Below are positions 1-5,163 of a stretch of DNA of 5,163 nt, in pieces. The stretch spans positions 13,974 to 19,136 of the forward strand of contig PAUJ01000002.1 in the NCBI GenBank assembly GCA_002713705.1, written 5' to 3'. The stretch comes from Flavobacteriaceae bacterium (lineage in GTDB: Bacteria > Bacteroidota > Bacteroidia > Flavobacteriales > Flavobacteriaceae). The position numbers and the translations under genes are program-made. The stretch's first letter is position 1, and every line of letters begins with the position of its first letter. The notes beneath the pieces were generated by a model. That model saw only the letters and a program-made list of their open reading frames with translations. It was not told the origin of the DNA and searched no databases.

Positions 1-37
1 CAAATAAGATCATAGAAATAATATACAAAAAAAGAAC

Positions 38-502
38 ATGGCGAACATAGACAACAAATGCGCAGATCTTGATATTCAAGATTATCACAAAGATACCAAA
101 GACACTTTTGGTTTACTCTTTGACAAACAAAAAGAATTACAAGCTAGATTAGGTTTTGACTTTAAAGGTTGGAGCATTAAAGAGATTGCAGATTTCTGGA
201 TGGTGAATAAACATGCAATGAGCGACGAGCTTAATGAAATGTTTGATGCACTTGGAGGAATTAACGACGGAATCGGCAACGCAGGTTGGAAATATTGGAA
301 AAAGGATAATACTAAGACTCCTGAAATGAAAATTGAAGATCTTAGTGAAGAAGACAAATTAGAGTTATTTTATGAGTGGATTGACGGTCTTCATTTTTAT
401 ATGAACTTTGCAATTTCAATTGGTATGACAAGTAAAGACATTGTTAACTTGTACATGGCAAAGAACGCGGAGAATCACGACAGACAAGAACGAGGATATT
501 AA
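38..502 (+). CDS. All-alpha (dimeric-type) dUTPase or dCTPase/dUTPase, MazG-like superfamily
   Basis: The 154-residue product most likely hydrolyses dUTP (possibly also dCTP, as T4 gp56 does) to the monophosphate plus pyrophosphate in the cytoplasm, keeping uracil out of DNA and feeding thymidylate synthesis. Seen in the sequence: an N-terminal helix with FDKQKELQ (28-35); a metal-binding type pair E64/E67 in SDELNEMFDALGG; WKYWKK (84-89); a second acidic pair E113/D116 in YEWIDGLHF; and the C-terminal signature K142-N-x-x-N146-x-x-R149-Q-x-x-G-Y154, typical of the all-alpha dUTPase family. Length is normal for a single-domain member. The ATG follows an A-rich stretch (24-37) without Shine-Dalgarno, and the polymerase fragment starts 21 bp downstream, so the two are probably one operon. 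The family call is firm; the choice between dUTPase and dCTPase/dUTPase cannot be made from sequence alone. Confidence 0.85.
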   Translation: MANIDNKCADLDIQDYHKDTKDTFGLLFDKQKELQARLGFDFKGWSIKEIADFWMVNKHAMSDELNEMFDALGGINDGIGNAGWKYWKKDNTKTPEMKIEDLSEEDKLELFYEWIDGLHFYMNFAISIGMTSKDIVNLYMAKNAENHDRQERGY

Positions 503-523
503 TCAACCAACACACTCAATCAT

Positions 524-1927
524 ATGCTATTAGATATAGAGCAAAAAGAAAACGAAGTCATAATCAGTTATTACGATAAAGAAGGCAAAGTATCATTTAA
601 AAGATATTCTGTTAACAAATTTGAAAATTGGGTAGTTACTGAAGAAAAGGATCGTTGGAAAGATATTAAATTTAGAAACTGGGACGATAGGCCAATTAAA
701 AGATCTATAGCAAGAAGTTTTAATAAATTTAGTTTGCTCTATTTTATGGATTCATTACCTGAAAAGGATCAAGAAGAAATCTTCGAATTCAATATGCCAC
801 GTACATATTTTGTAGATATTGAAACTGAAATCGTAGATGGCTTTCCTAAAGCAGAAGAAGCTAAAACTAGAATTTTATCATTCTCTATAATTACGCCTGA
901 GCGCAAAGCAATTGTTTTAGGTTTAGAAGATATGAGCAAAGATCAAATCAAGAAAATAGAAGATGACACAAATGCTCATTTCAAAGATTATGATCAAGAT
1001 TGGGAATTTAGCTACTACAAATTTGATGATGAATACAACATGGTATATACTTTCTTACATAAGTTTTTACCTAAGTTCCCAATGATGACTGGTTGGAATT
1101 TCATCAACTATGACTGGCAGTATATAGTTAATAGGTGTAAAAGATTACAAATAGACCTGACTGACGTGGCAATCACTGGATCTTTAGATAGAAACGATAG
1201 TAGACCATTACACATGGGAATACTAGATTATATGCAACTATATGATAAATATGATAGATCAGTTGCTGTAAAAGAATCTAATTCATTAGATTTTGTATCT
1301 AGCGCAGTATTAGATGTTGCAAAGATTAAATATACAGGTGGTTTACAAGAACTATACGAAAATAACTTCCAAAAATATATTTACTATAACGTGGTCGATT
1401 CATGTTTAGTATATTATATAGATAAACAACTTAGATCAATGGAAGTACTATTGACATTAGCAACTATAACTAGAATGCCACTTTACAAAGCCGCATCTCC
1501 AGTGGCAGTAACAGAAGCGCTTATAGCTAGAAAGCTAATTGGTCAAAATAAAAAAATTGGAATGGAATGGAATAAAGAAGATGCCAAGAAAGACGGTAAA
1601 TTTGAAGGAGCATTCGTTAAACAACCTATTGTAGGTTATTACTCTGGAGTTTCAGCGTTTGATTTTGCATCTCTATATCCATCAATTATGCGTCAATTTA
1701 ATATATCTCCGGATGCATTTGTTGAACAAGTAAACGAAATGGATATTCCAGAAAGAAGAAAAGATAAGAATGTAATTGTCTGTGAAAACGGAGTTGTTTA
1801 TAAGAAAGAAGATAGTATTCTTAAAAAGATATTGGCTGATTTATACGGTCAACGTAAAGAATATAAAAAGACTTCTTATGAATATTATGAAAAAGCACAC
1901 GAACTTGAAAAAAAATTAAAGTCCTAA
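524..1927 (+). CDS. 43: T4 gp43-like family B DNA polymerase, N-terminal half only (exonuclease plus start of palm/fingers)
   Basis: This 467-residue protein matches about the first half of the roughly 900-residue T4-type replicative polymerase. Visible motifs: Exo I at D98/E100 (YFVDIETE), Exo II at TGWNFINYD (189-197, acidic D197), Exo III at Y288-N-V-V-D292, the GAFVKQP segment (362-368), and polymerase motif A at D380 in AFDFASLYPSI, followed by MRQFNISP. It then enters the fingers with QRKEYKK (443-449) and stops at residue 467. Motif B (K-x-x-x-N-S-x-Y-G), motif C (DTDS), the rest of the palm and the thumb are absent, and no frame after the stop supplies them. The piece should retain proofreading exonuclease residues but cannot polymerise alone; it presumably pairs with a separately encoded C-terminal half, as known for the split gene 43 of some Aeromonas T4-like phages. 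The start has no Shine-Dalgarno. A disrupted gene is the alternative, but the intact reading frame and conserved motifs favour a functional split. Confidence 0.9.
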   Translation: MLLDIEQKENEVIISYYDKEGKVSFKRYSVNKFENWVVTEEKDRWKDIKFRNWDDRPIKRSIARSFNKFSLLYFMDSLPEKDQEEIFEFNMPRTYFVDIETEIVDGFPKAEEAKTRILSFSIITPERKAIVLGLEDMSKDQIKKIEDDTNAHFKDYDQDWEFSYYKFDDEYNMVYTFLHKFLPKFPMMTGWNFINYDWQYIVNRCKRLQIDLTDVAITGSLDRNDSRPLHMGILDYMQLYDKYDRSVAVKESNSLDFVSSAVLDVAKIKYTGGLQELYENNFQKYIYYNVVDSCLVYYIDKQLRSMEVLLTLATITRMPLYKAASPVAVTEALIARKLIGQNKKIGMEWNKEDAKKDGKFEGAFVKQPIVGYYSGVSAFDFASLYPSIMRQFNISPDAFVEQVNEMDIPERRKDKNVIVCENGVVYKKEDSILKKILADLYGQRKEYKKTSYEYYEKAHELEKKLKS

Positions 1928-1941
1928 ATTTAGAAAATATG

Positions 1942-2083
1942 AATAATAGCATGATATATAATATCACTAGCAGCGCTGCTATTATTCTTACATACATCTA
2001 AATTATGGATTAGACTGGGTCTTAAGTAAAGGCCCATTGTAGTCTCAACTGGATTCTGTAAAAAAATTAAAAAAATAATAGCA
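1942..2083. repeat. 10-bp direct repeat AATAATAGCA flanking 122 bp, with an internal inverted copy
   Basis: The copies are at 1942-1951 and 2074-2083, and the reverse complement TGCTATTATT is at 1977-1986. Read as DNA, the two direct copies bracket 122 bp, which could also be a target-site duplication or recombination scar. No terminal inverted repeats or transposase are visible, so the RNA-pairing reading is preferred. Confidence 0.5.
2012..2045 (+). other. Strong stem-loop in the nrdB leader
   Basis: TGGGTCTT (2016-2023) pairs with AAGGCCCA (2029-2036) as 8 bp with one G-U wobble and a 5-nt loop. AGAC (2012-2015) and GTCT (2042-2045) extend the stem by 4 bp across a 5-nt bulge on the 3' side. 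There is no T-run after it, so it does not look like an intrinsic terminator. It may be a processing site, a protein-binding site or a scaffold in the leader RNA. Confidence 0.5.
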
Positions 2084-2085
2084 AT

Positions 2086-3096
2086 ATGTCAAATCTCTTT
2101 AAAGAACGTCTAGAATATAAGCCGTTCGAATACCCTGAATATTACACCGAAGGCTGGCTTAAGCAAGCTCAAGCTTTTTGGTTACACACCGAAATCTCAA
2201 TGCAAGGTGATGTAAAAGACTGGAATGAAAACTTAATGCCACACGAAAAAAACTTAGTAGGCAATATTCTTTTGGGTTTCGCCCAAACCGAATGCGCAGT
2301 ATCTGATTATTGGACAAACATGGTTACCTCTTGGTTTCCTAAACATGAAATTAGACAAATGGCAATGATGTTCGGATCACAAGAGACAATTCACGCTGTT
2401 GCATATTCATATCTTAATGAAACTTTGGGTTTGGAGGATTTCGCAGCATTCCTTCATGAACCTGCAACTGCTGAAAAATTTGAATTTTTAACTTCAACAA
2501 CAGCAGATTACACACACGAAGATTTACAAACAAATCCTGTAGCAAGAAAAGAAGTAGCAAGATCATTGGCTATTTTTAGTGCATTTGCAGAAGGTGTTTC
2601 ATTATATTCATCGTTTGCAGTGCTTTACTCGTTTCAAATGAGAAACTTATTAAAAGGTATTGGACAACAAATGAAGTGGTCTGTAAGAGACGAATCATTA
2701 CACAGTAAAATGGGATGTCAGTTATTTAGAGAGATGTGTAATGAATATCCTGAATTACCTGAAGAGATTCACGCAGATGTACTTAAAGCAGCCGAATACA
2801 TGGTTGAAATGGAACACAAGTTTATTGATAAAATGTTTGAGCAAGGAGATCTTGCAAATATGGAAGCAGAAAATCTAAAACATTTTATTGTTAAAAGAGC
2901 TAACGAAAAAATTGCTGAATTAGGATATAAAGAAGGTCCATTTATGGAATTAGATAGTGAAAAGGCTAGTCATTTAGATTGGTTCTATCATTTAACAGGT
3001 GGACATACACACACAGACTTTTTTGCTATCAGACCTACTGATTATGCAAAAGCAGGAGAAGACGAGAATTGGGACGAGGACGACTTATTCGATTAA
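2086..3096 (+). CDS. nrdB: Class I ribonucleoside-diphosphate reductase, beta (radical-generating) subunit NrdB
   Basis: The 336-residue protein is a full-length R2 subunit that holds the dinuclear metal centre and tyrosyl radical used by NrdA to reduce ribonucleotides. By alignment with E. coli R2, the metal ligands are E69 (an Asp in E. coli), E100, H103, E169, E203 and H206, seen in TECAVSD, QETIHAVAY, FAEGVSLY and RDESLH. Y107, four residues after H103, occupies the radical tyrosine position, so this is not a tyrosine-less class Ic type. W32 matches the Trp48 of the radical-transfer path, and Y320 in the tail is the probable Tyr356 counterpart. The acidic C-terminus ending DEDDLFD fits the tail that docks into NrdA. 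The gene starts after an A-rich stretch without Shine-Dalgarno and ends 14 bp before nrdA. Its order relative to nrdA is reversed compared with T4. No intron or insertion is visible in it. The metal used (Fe or Mn) cannot be read from the sequence. Confidence 0.96.
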   Translation: MSNLFKERLEYKPFEYPEYYTEGWLKQAQAFWLHTEISMQGDVKDWNENLMPHEKNLVGNILLGFAQTECAVSDYWTNMVTSWFPKHEIRQMAMMFGSQETIHAVAYSYLNETLGLEDFAAFLHEPATAEKFEFLTSTTADYTHEDLQTNPVARKEVARSLAIFSAFAEGVSLYSSFAVLYSFQMRNLLKGIGQQMKWSVRDESLHSKMGCQLFREMCNEYPELPEEIHADVLKAAEYMVEMEHKFIDKMFEQGDLANMEAENLKHFIVKRANEKIAELGYKEGPFMELDSEKASHLDWFYHLTGGHTHTDFFAIRPTDYAKAGEDENWDEDDLFD

Positions 3097-3110
3097 TATA
3101 AATAATAAAA

Positions 3111-4943
3111 ATGAACAAAGAAGATAAAGTAAATTACGGAGCGTCCTTAGGTTGGGAGCTAGGTGTAGATTTCCCAACATGGGGAAACACAGAGATATAT
3201 GTTAAAACAATAAGCAAAGGATATTGTTACCAAGATGAAACGCCTAAAGATGCATACTGGAGAGTTGCAACTACAATTGCTAAAAGATTAGGTAAACCTG
3301 AACTTGCATCGAAATTCTTTGATTATATATGGAAGGGTTGGTTAAATCTAGCCTCACCTGTACTTTCGAACACTGGATTAGAAAGAGGTTTACCTATTTC
3401 ATGTTTTGGTATTGATGTTGCGGATTCAATTCACGATATCGGTGCTAAAAACCTAGAGATGATGCTACTTGCCAAACACGGTGGTGGTGTAGGTACAGGA
3501 ATTAATCAAATAAGACCAGCAGGTGCAAAAATTACAGGAAACGGTACATCAGATGGAGTTGTACCTTTTTGCAAAATATTTGACTCTACAATACTTGCCA
3601 CTAATCAGGGTTCTGTTCGTAGAGGAGCAGCAAGTGTTAACATTGATATTGAACATCCTGATTTCTGGGAATGGTTAGAAATTAGAGAACCTAAAGGTGA
3701 TGTCAACAGGCAATCATTAAATTTACACCAATGTGCAGTAGTACCAGACGGTTTTATGCAAAAGGTTGAAGCTGGTGATAAAGAATCTCGCAAAAAGTGG
3801 GCTGCGCTCTTAAGGAAGCGTAGATCTACAGGAGAGCCATATATCATGTACAAAGGAAATGTCAATAGAGCAAATCCAGAGGCATACTCTAAGAATGGAT
3901 TAAAAGTTTATATGACTAACATTTGTTCAGAAATAACATTACATACTGACGAGAATCACTCATTTGTTTGTTGCCTTTCTTCTGTAAATTTAGCAAAGTA
4001 TAATGAATGGAAAGATACTGATCTGATTTACACTGCAACTTGGTTTTTAGATGGTGTTATGGAAGAGTTTATCCAAAAGGCTAAATTTATGAGAGGCTTT
4101 GAAAACTCAATTAGATCTGCAGAAAAAGGTAGAGCTTTAGGGCTTGGTGTATTAGGATGGCACACATATTTACAAGAAAAGAATATTCCATTTGATTCTT
4201 TATCAGCTCAGTTCGAAACACGTAAAATATTTTCACAATTAAAAATAGAATCTGAAAGAGCATCTAGGGATTTAGCTACAGAATACGGCGAACCATTATG
4301 GTGTGTAGGAACTGGAATGAGAAATACTCACTTAAGAGCTATTGCTCCAACAGTAACTAATTCTAAACTTAGTGGTAATGTTTCACCAGGTATTGAACCG
4401 TGGGCAGCAAATCTATTAACAGAACAAACAGCTAAAGGTACTTTCATTAGAAAGAATCCAACATTAGAACAAGTTTTAGATACAATAGGTAAGAATACTA
4501 AATCAACATGGGATAAAATACTAGAAGATGGTGGATCAGTATTAGGATTACCATGGATTGAAGATTACTTTGTCTCATCATTTTCAGATAACGAAGGAAC
4601 TTCAGGCATTCAAAAGCCACTAACTAAAAAGCAATTAGAAAAACTACCAACATTAGAACAAGCTGATTATATTCCAATGTCTGATGTATTTAGAACCTTC
4701 AAAGAAATTAATCAATTAGATTTAGTAAGACAAGCAGGTATTAGACAACAATATGTTGATCAAGCTGCAAGTTTAAATCTAGCGTTTCCAAAAGAGGCAG
4801 AACCTAAATTTATTAATCAAGTACATTTAGAAGCATATAGAAAGGGTGTAAAAACACTTTACTATATGAGAACAGAATCAGTACTTAGAGGAGATATCGC
4901 TGCGGCAGCTACAGATCCAGATTGTGCTGCATGTGACGGATAA
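3111..4943 (+). CDS. nrdA: Class I ribonucleoside-diphosphate reductase, alpha (catalytic) subunit NrdA, compact form
   Basis: The 610-residue protein is the catalytic R1 subunit, reducing NDPs to dNDPs with NrdB. Active-site residues are present: C98 (LPISCFG) and C287 as the reducing cysteine pair, N270/C272/E274 in TNICSEI as the thiyl-radical site, Y584-Y585 in KTLYYMRT as the radical-transfer tyrosines, and a C-terminal C605-x-x-C608 shuttle pair. Specificity-site elements (D105/S106; loop region 159-200) are recognisable. It is clearly shorter than E. coli or T4 NrdA (about 750 residues): the N-terminal ATP-cone is missing and the N-terminal helical domain is reduced, so dATP inhibition at an activity site is not expected. 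Residues 481-526, between GSVLGL and FRTFKEI, seem about 30 residues longer than in common NrdA proteins. The start lies 14 bp after nrdB behind an A/T-only stretch without Shine-Dalgarno. No glutaredoxin or thioredoxin gene follows within the window. Confidence 0.96.
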   Translation: MNKEDKVNYGASLGWELGVDFPTWGNTEIYVKTISKGYCYQDETPKDAYWRVATTIAKRLGKPELASKFFDYIWKGWLNLASPVLSNTGLERGLPISCFGIDVADSIHDIGAKNLEMMLLAKHGGGVGTGINQIRPAGAKITGNGTSDGVVPFCKIFDSTILATNQGSVRRGAASVNIDIEHPDFWEWLEIREPKGDVNRQSLNLHQCAVVPDGFMQKVEAGDKESRKKWAALLRKRRSTGEPYIMYKGNVNRANPEAYSKNGLKVYMTNICSEITLHTDENHSFVCCLSSVNLAKYNEWKDTDLIYTATWFLDGVMEEFIQKAKFMRGFENSIRSAEKGRALGLGVLGWHTYLQEKNIPFDSLSAQFETRKIFSQLKIESERASRDLATEYGEPLWCVGTGMRNTHLRAIAPTVTNSKLSGNVSPGIEPWAANLLTEQTAKGTFIRKNPTLEQVLDTIGKNTKSTWDKILEDGGSVLGLPWIEDYFVSSFSDNEGTSGIQKPLTKKQLEKLPTLEQADYIPMSDVFRTFKEINQLDLVRQAGIRQQYVDQAASLNLAFPKEAEPKFINQVHLEAYRKGVKTLYYMRTESVLRGDIAAAATDPDCAACDG

Positions 4944-4990
4944 TGAACATATATTTACTACATGTTCAATTAATTAAAAAAAGTGAACAT
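4944..4990. repeat. TGAACAT repeat / anti-repeat / repeat cluster after nrdA
   Basis: TGAACAT lies at 4944-4950 and 4984-4990, and its exact complement ATGTTCA at 4962-4968. The central copy can form a 7-bp hairpin with either neighbour (loops of 11 and 15 nt), but not both at once. The first copy begins directly after the nrdA stop codon. A protein-binding palindrome or an RNA switch are both possible; nothing in the window decides between them. Confidence 0.4.
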
Positions 4991-5000
4991 AATATTAGTT

Positions 5001-5081
5001 GTGGTTAAGTCCACTTCTTAGGACCGGGATAGTTCTCGGAACGAGGCCAGATGTATCGCTACACTCTGGCCTCACTTTTTT
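5001..5081 (+). ncRNA. Possible small structured RNA or structured 3' end of the nrd transcript
   Basis: This roughly 80-nt block is visibly richer in G+C than the A+T-rich sequence around it and consists of back-to-back hairpins: GTGG (5001-5004)/CCAC (5011-5014) or, alternatively, GTCC (5009-5012)/GGAC (5021-5024); CCGGGA (5024-5029)/TCTCGG (5034-5039) with a TAGT tetraloop and one G-U pair; and the terminator hairpin 5043-5073 with its T-run. High G+C with dense pairing in an A+T-rich phage is typical of non-coding RNA. It has no tRNA cloverleaf. No separate promoter is recognised, so it may simply be the protective 3' end of the nrdBA mRNA. Confidence 0.35.
5043..5081 (+). terminator. Rho-independent terminator after nrdA
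   Basis: GAGGCCAGA (5043-5051) pairs perfectly with TCTGGCCTC (5065-5073). The stem continues inward as TGTA (5052-5055)/TACA (5060-5063) around a TCGC loop, with one bulged C at 5064. Six T residues follow at 5076-5081 after a 2-nt spacer. This is the strongest hairpin in the window and probably ends the operon transcript roughly 100 nt after the nrdA stop. Confidence 0.88.
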
Positions 5082-5107
5082 AGCACCAATTATCATATTA
5101 ACAATTT

Positions 5108-5145
5108 AAGGTTAATAAAATTAGATAAAATGTGAAACCTTTTTT
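5108..5145 (+). other. Weak inverted repeat followed by T-run
   Basis: AAGGTT (5108-5113) and AACCTT (5136-5141) are complementary over 6 bp across a 22-nt A+T-rich loop, with further T residues to 5145. It could be a weak second terminator, but the short stem and long loop make this uncertain. The rest of 5082-5163 shows no gene. Confidence 0.15.
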
Positions 5146-5163
5146 ATTTAATGGGTATAATAG

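Larger units (their letters stand above)
1928..2085 (+). promoter_or_regulatory. Structured leader of nrdB with alternative hairpins
   Basis: This 158-bp gap is the only sizeable one between the genes and is full of self-complementarity. Stem I pairs 1941-1951 with 1977-1987 (11 bp, perfect) and encloses a small hairpin 1952-1957/1961-1966. Stem II is a separate hairpin at 2012-2045. The sequence AATAATAGCA occurs at 1942-1951 and again at 2074-2083, i.e. positions -12 to -3 before the nrdB ATG. The complement at 1977-1986 can pair with either copy, so one fold would cover the initiation region. A 14-nt palindrome (1968-1981) offers a third local fold. The A-rich tract 2060-2080 resembles the unstructured initiation regions used where Shine-Dalgarno is lacking. 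Complementarity is directly visible; a regulatory role is inference. No riboswitch class was recognised. Confidence 0.45.

Noticed and set aside
85..357. Open frame of 90 codons on the - strand
   Set aside because: It lies wholly inside the dUTPase gene, its translation resembles no known protein, and the + strand protein has clear family motifs.
1928..2085. Group I intron or intein interrupting gene 43
   Set aside because: The gap is too short for a group I intron core, no convincing P7 region is seen, no polymerase exon follows, and the protein end has no intein-type junction.
3097..3104. TATAAATA, identical to the T4 late promoter core
   Set aside because: It is only 7 bp from the nrdA ATG, which would give a leaderless transcript inside an evident operon. 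In A/T-only sequence the match is probably chance, and nrd genes are not late genes in T4.
3605..3865. Open frame of 86 codons on the - strand
   Set aside because: It is antisense to the conserved core of nrdA and has no recognisable product.
4943..5008. 21-codon frame starting in a TAATG overlap with the nrdA stop
   Set aside because: The stop/start overlap is suggestive, but the peptide is short, resembles nothing known and is largely made of the TGAACAT repeats.
5001..5081. tRNA gene
   Set aside because: No cloverleaf, no GGTTCRA-type T arm, and the last hairpin is a terminator rather than an acceptor stem.
5156..5161. TATAAT as a promoter -10 box for a downstream gene
   Set aside because: No acceptable -35 hexamer lies 16-18 bp upstream and the window ends 2 bp later, so the gene it would serve cannot be seen.

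Overview
The window looks like part of the DNA metabolism region of a T4-type tailed phage. It carries four consecutive genes on the + strand: an all-alpha dUTPase (or dCTPase/dUTPase), the N-terminal half of a T4 gp43-like family B DNA polymerase, and the small (nrdB) and large (nrdA) subunits of a class I ribonucleotide reductase. The sequence is strongly A+T-rich. None of the four starts has a Shine-Dalgarno sequence. The dUTPase, nrdB and nrdA starts follow A-rich stretches, a style common in Bacteroidetes and their phages, so a flavobacterial or other Bacteroidetes host is my best guess. The host call is inference; the T4-type assignment rests on the polymerase motifs.

Layout: 1-37 is a short A-rich leader. 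38-502 is the dUTPase-like gene. 524-1927 is the polymerase fragment, which has the three exonuclease motifs and polymerase motif A but stops in the fingers region before motifs B and C. 1928-2085 is a non-coding, highly structured leader in front of nrdB. 2086-3096 is nrdB and 3111-4943 is nrdA, 14 bp apart and surely co-transcribed. 4944-5081 holds a TGAACAT repeat/anti-repeat cluster, a compact G+C-rich multi-hairpin segment and a strong intrinsic terminator. 5082-5163 is A+T-rich sequence with no gene that I can support.

Together the genes supply and use deoxynucleotides. NrdA/NrdB reduce ribonucleotides, the dUTPase removes dUTP (and yields dUMP for thymidylate synthesis), and the polymerase consumes the dNTPs. 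The most interesting points are: (i) the polymerase is split and its catalytic C-terminal half does not follow, because nrdB-nrdA sit where it would be expected; (ii) the nrdB leader has a 10-nt repeat whose second copy lies just upstream of the nrdB start, with a perfect complement between the copies, so two mutually exclusive hairpins are possible and one would cover the ribosome-binding region; (iii) a similar repeat/anti-repeat/repeat design follows nrdA, next to a possible small structured RNA ending in a terminator.
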